DNA of 64,000 bases from positions 5,263,512-5,327,511 of the forward strand of contig CP136064.1 of assembly GCA_032622095.1 (NCBI GenBank). The letters run 5' to 3'. Source of the stretch: Siphonodentalium dalli (taxonomy: Eukaryota > Mollusca > Scaphopoda > Gadilida > Siphonodentaliidae). Both the position numbers and the translations under genes were made by a program. Positions 57,501 to 61,873 of this stretch are shown one piece after another. Below the pieces are notes generated by a model. It saw nothing but the letters and a program-made list of their open reading frames with translations, was not told the DNA's origin and ran no database searches. Position 1 is the first letter of the stretch. The number at the start of each line of letters is the position of its first letter.

Positions 57501-60500
57501 GTGTCCAAAAATGGTCGGAAAAAACTGCCGAAAACATTTTGGACGCGGGGGCGGGTGGGTCCCAAAAAGGGTCGAAAGGTAAAAAAATATTTGATACCCA
57601 ACACCCCCACCCCCCCATAACTCTGCCAAAATGAGTCTGACTGAACTCAAAATATCAGTTGCACAGGTTCCCATGCTGGGTGACATCTATGCCAAGTGTA
57701 AAAGAAATTGACTGGAAAATGACAGAACACAGTCTTTGACAAAAGATGCGTCCCAGGATGTATGATTCTATGTCGAAAAAGGGCAATAACTCCGCCAAAA
57801 TGACTCCAACTGAACTCAAAATCGCATGTGCGCAGTTTCGCATGCTGGTTGACATTCGTGCAAAGTTTAAAAATAATTGACTGGAAAATGAAGGAATACA
57901 GGCTCAGACAAAATATGCGTCCCAGGATGTACGATTCTATGTCGAAAAATGGCAATAACTCTGCCAAAATGAGTCCGGATGAACTCAAAATCACAGGTTC
58001 CCATGCTGGTTGATATATGTGCCAAGTTTAAAAATATTTACCCGAAAATTACAGAATACAGGATCAGACAAAATGCTGGACGTATGCACACACGGATGTG
58101 GGTCATTACTATAGTCGTCCAACGGAAAGTCGTGGACAATAATAGGGATGATGTATAATGTTGTCCTTAAATTTTTGCCTTCTGAAAATTTCAGTGTTGC
58201 TCTGTGGATAATTTATTCTTGTAGAGACTATATGGTAATAGGATAAAGTGTCGGTTATCTTTGAAGATTACGATAATAACCTTTGGATCAACATGGAAAT
58301 ATTCAACTTTTTATTTAAAAATTTCAATGTTGCTCTATTGTCTATCTTCTGTAGAATATGCCTGTATACCCCTCAGCACATTTTCAAAACCTGTGTACCA
58401 TTCAGCACATTTTCAAAACCTGTGTACCCTTCATCACATTTTCAAAACCTGTGTAGCCTTCAGCACATTTTCAAAATCTGTGTACCCTAATTCAGCACAT
58501 TTTCAGAACCTGTGTACCCTTCAGCACATTTTCAAAACTCAAATGTACCTTTCAGCACATTTTCAAAACCTGTGTACCCATCAGCACTTTTTCAAAACCT
58601 GTGTACCCTTCAGCACATTTTCAAAACCTATGTACCCTTCAGCACATTTTCAAAACCTATGTACCTTTCAGCACAGCACATTTTCAAAACCTGTGTACCT
58701 TTTAGCACATTTTCAAAACCTGTGTAGCCTTCAGCACATTTTTTTGGTGAGAGTGACCCCTTCAGCACATTTTCAAAACCTGTGTACCTTTCAGCACATT
58801 TTCAAAACCTGTGTACCCTTCAGCACATTTTCAAAACCTGTGTAGCCAGTACGTTTTTTGGTGAGAGTGACCCCTTCAGCATTACGCTGAGCCTTTCATG
58901 TAGATTATATGGTAATGAGTGCCTTTTTTCTTGTAGATTATACGGTAATGGGATGAAGTGTCTGAAGGAGGCGGGAGTCGACACATGTCCACCGTTACAT
59001 GACATGTACGTCGACCTCATCAGCACGCACCATGAGCATTTAAACCGTCTGTCTAAAATATGTCCTCAAAAACTCAGTCCAAGAGATCAAAAAATCATCA
59101 ACGATCAAAAGGGTGAGTATGAAATTATTATATCAAACGAATTTAAAGTACATTTCAGTTCCCATAATGTTCAGTCAATTGAGGAAATAGCATCTCAGGA
59201 CACCGGTCCCATATGGAAGGAAGCAGTCTGAATTTTTATTATATGGGGTATGGATGTACAGTAATGCTCTAAAATAATCGACCCCTTAACCACAGCAGAA
59301 TTATGGGTAACTTTTCAGGATTTAGTCGGAAATATGGGTTGTTGCCATTCATCGGAAAGCTCTGGGGGAGAGCTTTCCAATGAATGGCAACAAGCCATAT
59401 TTCCGACTAATTCCTGAAAAGTTACCCATAATTCTGCTGTGGTTAAGAAGTCGATTACTTAGAGCATTACTGTATATATCAATCTGATAGATGTAGTTTT
59501 CATCTACCTTTTTCAGAATGAGGAATGATATAATAAAAATCATTTTAGTGTATTTCCAAAATTGATAGACATATGTCTATCCATAGAAACTAAATTTAAA
59601 AGGCTAGGGAATCATATAAAAGACACAATGTTTGTTGCAACATGGCTAAAACATATTCCATTGTTCTGTCATGATTAGAGACAATTTAAAGGTACATTGA
59701 AAAATAATGCTGACCACTGTAAACTCTTGTATAAAATTTTCCAAAACGTGTTATATATCAACATTTTGTTCAATGCAATTTGGTATATCGAGAGTATGTG
59801 GGTTGGCTCGTGGAATATTTGCTAGGCTGCCAAATATTCCAGGTGGTGAAAAATAACAGATTTCAAAAATAGCTATCTGATAAATCTGAGCTTTGATAGG
59901 TGGGTTCCTCGACTCAAATCAAATATTTTTTACCCCCGAAGCCAAAGAAATGGTAATTTAGGAGCGAAACAAGAGTTATTTCTTATAATTTAATCTGTCA
60001 TTTAACAAGAGAACCACTATAATCAGAAGGTATAAGTATAAAAAAAAGCGTAAAACTTTGAGATTTGCCGTCGAAGACACACACCAAAGTTGAAATTGAT
60101 ATGAAAGCTGTCAATCAAACATCTAATTATCAGCGATCAAGTGGTGTCATGAATTTGTTGCTTTTGATTGGCTAGTGAACAGTGTACATGCATTGATCAA
60201 CTGATCACTCCACTGTCACAGCAGGTGTTCCAGAAATATTTAACATGTACTGTGACACGAGTTGTTAGTTTCTGAAACTACATTTCTTTGCAAATGTTAG
60301 CTCAATCGAGTTTTGTTGATTTTTCTAGATACTTATGCACCTAAGTACTGATGGTTAATTAGCAGTAAAAGCATCGAATTTTCCATGTACATTTTAGGCA
60401 CGCAGTACATAGGCACGGTCATATGGCATGATGCTGCTATGAGTACTGTCATTTCAATAGCAGAAGTAATCATGAAATTTAGGTTATCGAGAAATAACTT

Positions 60501-60747
60501 TGATAGCTAAATGTGTGACAATTTGTAAACCAATGGTTTTATAGTATTCTGTGGACAACCAATGGTTTTATAGTATTCTGTGGACAACCAATGGTTTTAT
60601 AGTATTATATGGATTGACAGCTTATGATTAAATGATATATCTCTAACATATTTTTATTTTAACTTTTCAGATAACAAGGCTACAGTCCAGCATTTGAGTC
60701 ATTTTATTTTATTTTTTGTTTGCTGTCTTTTAGTAATTATGACGTAG
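18924..60747 (+). CDS. four-module six-cysteine secreted protein, likely GPI-anchored (11 exons)
   Basis: Exons: 18924-18972, 25909-26041, 27665-27801, 32344-32443, 36864-36988, 38476-38578, 40634-40777, 43734-43858, 44479-44505, 58937-59112, 60671-60747. The product is about 397 residues: signal peptide (about 1-22), four modules (about 23-106, 107-181, 182-263, 264-372) and a hydrophobic tail. Each module has exactly six cysteines: C-x7to12-C-...-C in its first exon and C-x7to9-C-...-C in its second; modules 3 and 4 share a TCP motif. All modules are bounded by phase-1 introns and split by a phase-2 intron, which supports exon pairs duplicated as units. N-glycosylation sequons occur in exons 3, 4, 5 and 6. 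Single-base frame breaks occur in exons 7 and 8. I do not recognise the family. Function is inferred only as an extracellular, disulfide-rich, membrane-tethered protein. Confidence 0.85.
18990..19075 (+). repeat. short degenerate copy of the 29-bp repeat family
   Basis: GGGGTCACCCTCATCCCCCC is followed by CAGTGCTGAAGAGTATATAC and GGAGAAGGGTATACACG: two decayed units behind the same border motif as the arrays at 3.4 and 58.4 kb. It sits 17 bp inside intron 1. Confidence 0.65.
19425..19750 (-). mobile_element. repeat family D, minus-strand copy
   Basis: Reverse complement of the 4.6-5.1 kb copies, including CAGACGACACATTGCATAAT and, at both ends, the TTCACCCT/AGGGTGAATT end motifs beside GCTAGCCCGC. 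Confidence 0.7.
19753..20195 (+). mobile_element. divergent short copy of the 1-kb hAT family (24.3 and 42.5 kb)
   Basis: Starts GAGGCTAGAGGGTCTCCG and shares runs of C followed by GTTGGAAATTTCCAACTAAT and TTTTACCAAAAGTAG with the larger copies. The right end (CCTCTAGCTAGACC) is degenerate and no clear target duplication was seen. Confidence 0.6.
20200..21337. other. intron 1 sequence, nothing recognised
   Basis: No exon-like segment with matching phase and cysteines was found. It contains an ACAGACAGAC run near 20850 and a G-run at 21278. Confidence 0.35.
21338..21816 (-). mobile_element. TTAA-flanked repeat family C, copy 2
   Basis: Minus-strand copy, with TTAA at both limits and the shared ATCAGATATCGATTTTTGAA and GGGTTCCTCGACTC-type segments. 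A GTT microsatellite at about 21749-21770 is the counterpart of the ACAACAACA in other copies. Confidence 0.75.
22000..22118 (+). mobile_element. half copy of the CCATATATGG foldback repeat
   Basis: Contains AGCCATATTGGATTCATCC, CCGCGGTTTAAGTG and ATTCCATATATGGAAC. It matches one arm of the full hairpin at 27219-27462. Confidence 0.6.
22391..23898 (+). repeat. 30-bp minisatellite in intron 1
   Basis: About 50 units with core GATGTTGGTGGGTTCTGCCG. The first 325 bp are a 60-bp dimer alternating AACTAAGATGCGGG and TACGCTATGGTG units. The rest uses single units with TTGATTTAGT, TTATCTATGACGC and CCGAGTTAGC variants, including duplicated runs of several units. The open frames (Met-Leu-Val-Gly-Ser-Ala-Asp repeats) follow the 30-bp period and have no other coding support. 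Confidence 0.93.
23959..25530 (+). mobile_element. repeat family C, copy 3, split by a hAT insertion
   Basis: Starts TTAAAGTTACTCAATCCGAT and carries the usual family C segments up to TTAATCAGATTATG at 24342, resuming as ATCAGATTATGCATCT after 25511. The hAT element lies between the duplicated ATCAGATT. Confidence 0.75.
24341..25511 (+). mobile_element. 1.2-kb hAT-type element, copy 1, nested
   Basis: Ends GATGTGGCTAGAGGG and CCTCTAGCCACATCCCTG are inverted. The 8-bp flank ATCAGATT is duplicated at 24333-24340 and 25512-25519. Inside are long C or G runs and about three direct repeats of 250-260 bp, each with GTTGGAAATTTCCAAC-type palindromes. Two hairpins, ACACCGGGCCGACCATGG with its complement, lie at 24688-24721 and 24951-24982. 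No transposase ORF. Confidence 0.8.
25590..25690. repeat. GGACGGACG-rich short repeat
   Basis: GGACGGACGCACGGACGGAT followed by CCATTGGAATCCCCGCC, typical of the edge of a dispersed element; extent unknown. Confidence 0.3.
25909..26041 (+). CDS. exon 2: module 1, first half
   Basis: Acceptor CCCGACAG|TG and donor TGTTT|GTAAGT. The C left by exon 1 plus TG makes Leu. The exon has three cysteines: Gln-Cys, Glu-Glu-Cys seven residues later, and Lys-Leu-Cys near the end. Enters at phase 1, leaves at phase 2. Confidence 0.88.
26091..26209. repeat. hairpin, 45-base arms, 50 bp after exon 2
   Basis: The arm at 26091-26135 (AGTCCCAGTCTTCTTGTACT and on) pairs with 26165-26209 around a 29-base loop, with few mismatches. 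It is a small foldback element or an inverted duplication close to the exon 2 donor. Confidence 0.8.
26210..27218. other. intron 2 sequence, nothing recognised
   Basis: Unique-looking intron DNA; CATTCTG and CAGAATG words near 26300 and 26362 form a weak inverted pair. Confidence 0.35.
27219..27462. mobile_element. foldback element with CCATATATGG core
   Basis: The left part (GCGGCCATATTGGATCCACC, CTGTGGTTTTAGTGCCAC, ATTCCATATATGGAGG) is mirrored by the right part (CTCCATATATGGAAATG, GGACTAAAACCACGGAATC, GAATCCAATATGGTCGCG). An extra CCACGGAATGG copy sits near the right end. Half a copy lies at 22.0 kb. Confidence 0.7.
27665..27801 (+). CDS. exon 3: module 1, second half
   Basis: Acceptor TACTCAG|GAAC and donor GGAG|GTATGT. 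The TT left by exon 2 plus G makes Leu. Encodes an Asn-Thr-Thr glycosylation sequon, then TTQC, VEC seven residues later, and YELC near the end. Enters at phase 2, leaves at phase 1. Confidence 0.9.
27822..28165 (+). mobile_element. repeat family D copy in intron 3
   Basis: Both family D ends are present: CACTAAATTCACCCTTTG at 27830 and CCCCAGAGGGTGAATTTGG at 28063. A second end copy (CACTAAATTCACCCTATG, 28111) leads into CAGACACACTATTTCAAGGC. It starts 20 bp after the exon 3 donor. Confidence 0.7.
28214..28580. mobile_element. hAT-type MITE, 367 bp
   Basis: Ends CAGGGACCAGCC and GGCTGGTCCCTG are inverted. The flanks TTATAAAA and TTTTAAAA match at 7 of 8 bases. Near the right end CCCAAGTCGCCCTCTAGGCT is tandemly duplicated. 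The size, ends and flanks fit a hAT MITE. Confidence 0.75.
28681..29073 (+). mobile_element. TTAA-flanked MITE family A, copy 3
   Basis: TTAA at 28677-28680 and 29074-29077, with the same ends and paired palindromes as the other copies. The AT-rich spacer is shorter here. Confidence 0.85.
29078..29711. other. intron 3 sequence
   Basis: A-T rich; a GAATGTCTGTCTGTCTGTC microrepeat occurs near 29591. A weak inverted pair of TATTGTCAATGGAAGAGGAA and CCCCCTTCCATTGAAAATAA lies at 29370-29440. No exon was found. Confidence 0.35.
29712..30476. repeat. palindromic minisatellite with GGAGATATCTCC core
   Basis: More than 35 GATATC-centred palindromes, alternating GGAGATATCTCC and GCAGATATCTGC, are joined by linkers such as TTGGATCCAAG, ATAATCCGAGC and CTTGAAATA. 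The linkers are themselves partly self-complementary, so long hairpins can form anywhere. Both strands give Ile-Ser-rich ORFs as a by-product. A 75-bp unrelated island is at about 30045-30120. Confidence 0.9.
30477..32143. other. intron 3 sequence
   Basis: No exon recognised. At 31455-31478 GGTTCCCGACACAATCTACC closely matches the sequence just before the exon 4 acceptor (32311-32330), so that region has been copied more than once. Confidence 0.4.
32144..32184 (+). repeat. decoy copy of the exon 4 acceptor
   Basis: CTACCGATATTGTTTCAG|CG and the following bases duplicate the exon 4 acceptor and its first 23 coding bases, 182 bp upstream of the real site, with two or three differences. Splicing here would run into an in-frame TAA soon after the shared stretch. 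Confidence 0.75.
32344..32443 (+). CDS. exon 4: module 2, first half
   Basis: Acceptor TATTTCAG|CG and donor GTCG|GTAAGT. The G left by exon 3 gives Ala, then CPGFLDRTLNITQC (Cys-x12-Cys with an Asn-Ile-Thr sequon), an Asn-Ser-Ser sequon and EFC at the end. Enters at phase 1, leaves at phase 2, as exon 2 does. Confidence 0.85.
32898..33953 (+). CDS. virus-like packaging ATPase with N-terminal C2H2 finger
   Basis: 351 codons from a true ATG. Residues 5-26 are a C2H2 finger (C5, C8, H21, H26); 33-75 are Gln/His-rich; GPTSSGKT at 105-112 is a Walker A motif; VILDDL at 177-182 is Walker B; SLISLNQNF at 206-214 resembles the sensor region. The layout fits the FtsK/HerA or A32-like packaging ATPases of double-stranded DNA viruses and polinton/adintovirus-type elements, which occur as integrated copies in animal genomes. 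The C-terminus has decayed repeats of about 17 residues (GQQN-type). It lies alone in intron 4 of the six-cysteine gene, on the same strand. No polymerase, integrase or capsid gene is next to it. The exact family is uncertain. Confidence 0.75.
   Translation: MKHQCSICSSEYVRNHDLLRHVQSKHTEFVNRHPQQQHQASATNSSSNRQQHHQPQQQPLQQHQILQHQQGKQQQSDITSCFDDPMANVQEDFIFKHPFTACVSGPTSSGKTYFVKTLLQKSASKISPAPDRIIWFYKYWQPLYDEIKYTVTPQVNFIRGIPANLDSLINPRYKNLVILDDLMQTSSKDQRVNDLHSEGSHHLNLSLISLNQNFYYNKDPTQRRNCQYLVLFNNPIDKGLISTLSRQMYPECPQRMVREFSEATSEPYGYLLVDLKAATPDTLRLRQNVLKEDTTQHMGEWNDMKYNLQKDREHPDEQNGMKKHTKDTETQGQQNAMKYDDRELPGQQKSI
33916..34155 (+). pseudogene. second C2H2 finger segment, out of frame with the ATPase ORF
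   Basis: This frame overlaps the end of the ATPase ORF by about 38 bases, continues its PPGQHN-type repeat and encodes a C2H2 finger (YPCNDCGLLFEDHYDVQRHV). It is probably the continuation of the same ancestral ORF after a frame change near 33940. It stops at 34153 just after a run of seven A (34131-34137), where the reading again moves to another frame. Confidence 0.6.
34133..34594 (+). pseudogene. acidic C-terminal segment of the ATPase locus
   Basis: Open from after the TAA at 34130 to a stop at 34592. It is lysine- and glutamate-rich, has a hydrophobic patch (FMTGYAMTIFAYLQL) and ends in an Asp/Ser tail. It begins at the A-run where the zinc-finger frame ends, so the three frames look like one ancestral ORF with two breaks. 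AATAAA at 34600-34605 follows directly. Function unknown. Confidence 0.55.
34606..36092. other. intron 4 sequence
   Basis: No exon recognised. A tandem duplication with a period of about 93 bp lies at 34920-35090 (AGACTGTATAACACTATG in each copy). TGTCTTGTGTCCCTTT and TGTCTTGTGTTCCTTT repeat near 34804-34840. Confidence 0.4.
36093..36330. repeat. GAAATTTTT/GAAGTTTTT short tandem array
   Basis: About 20 units of 9-12 bp, TTTTTGAAATTTTTGAAG and variants. Reading frames on both strands stay open because of the period and are not genes. Confidence 0.9.
36331..36863. other. intron 4 sequence up to exon 5
   Basis: Nothing recognised except the acceptor tract CTATTGTCTGTTTGCAG at its end. Confidence 0.35.
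36864..36988 (+). CDS. exon 5: module 2, second half
   Basis: Acceptor TTTGCAG|A and donor GCAG|GTGAGA. Only the frame set by exon 4 (CG plus A makes Arg) is open. It reads SLNSSLNCAWGIAGECP, with Cys-x7-Cys-Pro and an Asn-Ser-Ser sequon, and ends NTVC before a Ser-Ala. The other two frames have stops. Enters at phase 2, leaves at phase 1. Confidence 0.85.
36989..38011. other. intron 5 sequence
   Basis: No exon seen. ATATACACTGTGGTG near 37522 and TTTTTTACAGTGTATG near 37658 are a weak inverted pair that may mark a small element. Confidence 0.35.
38012..38445. mobile_element. family C hairpin version, TTAA at both ends, 30 bp before exon 6
   Basis: TTAA at 38012 and 38442. The left half (AAAGGTACTCAATCCGATTA, ATCAGATATCGATTTTTG, TTCCATGTGCTCAAACGGAC) is mirrored by the right half, giving a hairpin of about 200 bp per arm with a TTATTGTTAGTAATAA turn. 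Other family C copies have different left and right halves, so this is a foldback derivative. Confidence 0.8.
38476..38578 (+). CDS. exon 6: module 3, first half
   Basis: Acceptor AATGCTTCAG|GC and donor TGCAG|GTACGA. Encodes GCRNLDDALSSLEKC (Cys-x12-Cys), an Asn-Asp-Ser sequon and KAC at the end. Phase 1 to phase 2. Only 30 bp separate it from the upstream hairpin element and 27 bp from the TTAA of the downstream MITE. A possible branch site is CTAAT near 38450. Confidence 0.87.
38610..38997 (-). mobile_element. TTAA-flanked MITE family A, copy 4
   Basis: Minus-strand copy with TTAA at 38606-38609 and 38998-39001. One palindrome has lost part of an arm (ATATATAAGAGACAC). It begins right after the exon 6 donor. 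Confidence 0.85.
39050..39492 (-). mobile_element. TTAA-flanked repeat family C, copy 5
   Basis: Minus-strand, non-hairpin version with TTAA at both limits and the segments AGATATCGATTTTTGA, GAAGATGGATAACTC and ATCGATTCTGATAAC. Confidence 0.75.
39493..40633. other. intron 6 sequence with palindrome-rich block
   Basis: AATAATAATAAT microsatellite near 39560-39590. An inverted relative of the 10.5-kb repeat is at 39600-39830. At 39890-40310 a dense set of AGAAAATTTTCTT-like words occurs in both orientations. No exon seen. Confidence 0.45.
40634..40777 (+). CDS. exon 7: module 3, second half, with a one-base frame break
   Basis: Acceptor TTCACAG|G and donor CCTA|GTAAGT. It starts in the frame set by exon 6: SYTEFKSCLRK, then a Cys-Pro. 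After the C-run at 40689-40693 that frame soon ends at TAG (40738-40740), while the frame one base on continues through MEILYPQHVYSSLETQC to the donor at phase 1. The later frame aligns with exons 5 and 10. Tandem copies downstream mostly have four C where the exon has five, which supports one extra base here: a homopolymer error, a polymorphism or a real break. Confidence 0.78.
40778..41785 (+). repeat. tandem array of exon 7 3'-end copies with splice donors
   Basis: Eight further copies of a unit of about 110-120 bp: a C-run, CACCATGTCCCCTCATGGAG, TTATACCCTCAACATGTATA, TTAGAGACTCAGTGTGA, then CACACCTAGTAAGTTTA. Each corresponds to the last 90 or so bases of exon 7 plus its donor and first intron bases. 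GTAAGT is intact in five copies, altered in two (GTCAGT, GTATTA), and one copy is truncated. Several copies keep the coding frame of the exon. Confidence 0.88.
41786..42518. other. intron 7 sequence
   Basis: Unique-looking. A palindrome GGTGAAATGGACC-AAATG-GGTCCATTTCACC sits at 42340-42370, within a set of ACCAGAG/ACCCTGGT words. Confidence 0.4.
42519..43588 (-). mobile_element. 1.1-kb hAT-type element, copy 2
   Basis: Ends CAGGGATGTGGCTAGAGGG and CCCTCTAGCCACATCCCTG are inverted. The 8-bp duplication CACGAGGG at 42511-42518 and 43589-43596 is perfect. The interior is the reverse complement of the 24.3-kb copy, including G-runs, GTTGGAAATTTCCAAC-type words and a decayed GGGCCG hairpin. Confidence 0.88.
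43734..43858 (+). CDS. exon 8: module 4, first half, with a one-base frame break
   Basis: Acceptor CTTTTTCAG|AT and donor TGTGT|GTGAGT. In the frame expected from the corrected exon 7, the start reads TKEPNDCF and hits TGA. From about 43757-43780 the next frame continues as FEKCVTMLK and ends KEQC before the donor. The combined pattern (Cys-x10-Cys, Cys at the end, phase 1 to 2) matches exons 2, 4 and 6. One extra base, perhaps in the TTTT at 43756-43759, explains it. Confidence 0.72.
43960..44425 (+). repeat. degenerate tandem repeat family V, period about 170 bp
   Basis: Three copies containing CAATTTGCTACAGGGGTCAA, GGGAACCTGTGCACCTG and GGTCGGACTCATATCGGC. Inverted relatives are at 57590-58085 on the other side of the large minisatellite. 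Confidence 0.75.
44479..44505 (+). CDS. exon 9: 27-nt symmetric microexon in module 4
   Basis: Acceptor GTTTTTTCAG|T and donor AAAAG|GTACAG. With the GT from exon 8 it encodes VDIFQRASK and leaves AG. It enters and leaves at phase 2, so including or skipping it keeps frame. The other modules have no equivalent, so it is an added exon or one derived from intron. It directly precedes the largest intron. Confidence 0.7.
44564..56598 (+). repeat. 12-kb minisatellite inside intron 9
   Basis: Roughly 400 tandem units (array length divided by about 30 bp). The core GGAGATTAGTGGGTGTCT hardly varies. The linker is one of a few types: TGGGTTTTTTATT, TGGGTTTTTAT, TGTATTTTTTATT, TGTATTTTTAT, CTGGTTTTTTATT, or just TGGTT. 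Certain orders of five or six linker types recur (for example 47.2-48.9 kb), which indicates higher-order amplification. Open frames such as Trp-Arg-Leu-Val-Gly-Val-Leu shift with linker length and are not coding. Confidence 0.97.
56599..57589. other. intron 9 sequence after the minisatellite
   Basis: AT-rich, no exon seen; G-rich words (GGGTGGGTGG) near 57150 and 57490-57560. Confidence 0.4.
57590..58085 (-). repeat. repeat family V, inverted relative
   Basis: Three tandem copies of about 170 bp with AACTCTGCCAAAATGAGTC, GGTTCCCATGCTGGTTGA and GCGTCCCAGGATGTACGATT. The reverse complement aligns with 43960-44425. Confidence 0.75.
58185..58371 (+). repeat. duplicated acceptor-like segments upstream of exon 10
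   Basis: AATTTCAGTGTTGCTCTGTG...TTCTTGTAG (to 58226) and AATTTCAATGTTGCTCTATT...CTTCTGTAG (to 58356) are a direct duplication. After the first TAG, ATATGGTAATAGGATAAAGT resembles the start of exon 10 (ATACGGTAATGGGATGAAGT). Another partial copy is at 58900-58920. Confidence 0.7.
58372..58872 (-). repeat. 29-bp minisatellite, second array
   Basis: About 17 units of TTCAGCACATTTTCAAAACC plus TGTGTACCC, the reverse complement of the 3.4-kb array. GGTGAGAGTGACCC, the complement of that array's border motif, occurs at 58746 and again at 58859 at the end. It ends 65 bp before exon 10. Confidence 0.92.
58937..59112 (+). CDS. exon 10: module 4, second half
   Basis: Acceptor TTTTCTTGTAG|A and donor AAAGG|GTGAGT. 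With AG from exon 9 it encodes an Arg, then LYGNGMKCLKEAGVDTCPPL (Cys-x8-Cys-Pro-Pro) and LSKIC, then a charged linker. It is the equivalent of exons 3, 5 and 7. Enters at phase 2, leaves at phase 1. Decoy copies of its first bases and acceptor lie upstream. Confidence 0.87.
59257..59474. mobile_element. foldback MITE family B copy in intron 10
   Basis: TA-flanked, CAGTAATGCTCTAAAATAAT to GAGCATTACTG, full two-arm hairpin. It starts about 145 bp after the exon 10 donor. Confidence 0.8.
59696..59969 (+). mobile_element. repeat family C, truncated copy in intron 10
   Basis: Begins TTAAAGGTACATTG and retains GAGCTTTGATAGGTGGGTTC and CCCCGAAGCCAAAGAAATGG. The right end stops at AGGAGCG. Confidence 0.7.
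59970..60538. other. intron 10 sequence
   Basis: Nothing recognised. Confidence 0.3.
60526..60613 (+). repeat. 29-bp tandem triplicate
   Basis: Three units of AACCAATGGTTTTATAGTAT plus TCTGTGGAC; the third is modified (TATATGGATTG). It lies in the last intron, about 60 bp before exon 11. Confidence 0.85.
60671..60747 (+). CDS. exon 11: hydrophobic C-terminus and stop
   Basis: Acceptor AACTTTTCAG|AT. G from exon 10 plus AT makes Asp. The exon encodes a short polar start (NKATVQHLSH), then FILFFVCCLLVIMT and TAG at 60745. A hydrophobic end with no cytoplasmic tail, after a small polar stretch, fits a GPI-anchor signal. A type I membrane protein without a tail is the alternative. Confidence 0.78.
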
Positions 60748-60850
60748 TATTCACTGAACTCATCGTGAATGCATTTTGGTGTAGGGTTCTTCAACAGTTT
60801 TATAATGTGAAATCATTTGGGACACCATTTTTTGAGTGCAGTACTGTACG

Positions 60851-61032
60851 TACAGTAATGCCCTAAATAATCGACCCCTTAACCACAGCCGAATTATGGG
60901 TAATTTCTCAGGATTTAGTCGGAAATATGGCTTGGTGCCATTCATCGGAAAGCCATATTTCCGACTAAATCCTGAAAAATTACCCATAATTCTGCTGTGG
61001 TTAAGGGGTCGATTATTTAGGGCACTACTGTA
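60851..61032. mobile_element. foldback MITE family B copy in the 3' UTR
   Basis: TACAGTAATGCCCTAAATAA to CACTACTGTA, two arms with a short loop. It lies between the stop codon and the poly(A) signals, so the hairpin is probably transcribed in the mRNA. Confidence 0.8.
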
Positions 61033-61258
61033 GCACCCAGTAACAAAGGAATGTGAAACTTCTATTAACTATATTTATTTCACTTTGATATTTTTCACTT
61101 TGATATTATCATCTCAACTGAATGAAAGTTTGTAATGTTTTGAGTAGCTGATCATATATCCATGTTTATTTTTGCTGTACATTTTTGTGATTTTAGTATG
61201 AAATCTGCAAAACTTTTGATTGTATATTTTCATATAAATTTATTGTTTGGTACCAAGA

Positions 61259-61291
61259 AATAAATAACTACTAGTTCTTTGTAATAATAAA
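61259..61291 (+). terminator. poly(A) signals of the six-cysteine gene
   Basis: AATAAA at 61259-61264 and 61286-61291, about 515 and 540 bases after the stop codon. Either could direct 3' end formation. Confidence 0.6.
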
Positions 61292-61338
61292 GCATGGATT
61301 GGTTGTTATCGTGTGGTTATAAGTATTAGTGTATGCAT

Positions 61339-61693
61339 GTTCAGACGACCACGATTCAATTGTAAGTGGAGGAATCAGGCCCGACGAGATCGTAGATAGT
61401 TTGTTCAGACGATTACGATGTCGTCGTGCATTATGATATCATAGGTTGTTCCTAAAGCATGTAATTGACTACCCTACGGTCATTTCCAGCTACGATTTTT
61501 ACGTACACATGACTGCGATTATGTCGCAAGTGGAGGTAACCAAGGATACGCCACGATTTCGCATCTAAAATCAAACAGCGCTTGATATTATTTTATGACC
61601 TACGATTTTGACGTGAGCATGCGCAGTCCAACTACCGGTTACTTCCTACAACGGAAATATTTCCACTTACGATTGTATCGTGGTCGTCTGAAC
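61339..61693. mobile_element. 355-bp inverted-repeat element
   Basis: Ends GTTCAGACGACCACGAT and ATCGTGGTCGTCTGAAC, with CAATTGTAAGTGGA/TCCACTTACGATTG just inside. A further GTTCAGACGATTACGATGTC lies at 61403. No clear target duplication seen. Confidence 0.75.
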
Positions 61694-61873
61694 GTTCACT
61701 TAGGGTAACAAGAGTTTCTGGGGTACCCAGGATGGACATCTCTTATCTTTTCGGCAAAAATTGTTTGCTAACGTTTGGCTCAAATGTATTTAGATAGTCA
61801 AGGGCGAACAACAAATCCTGGAGATGCATAATTTGGACTTGATATTTTAGTGTCATGTATATATTGTGTTCAC

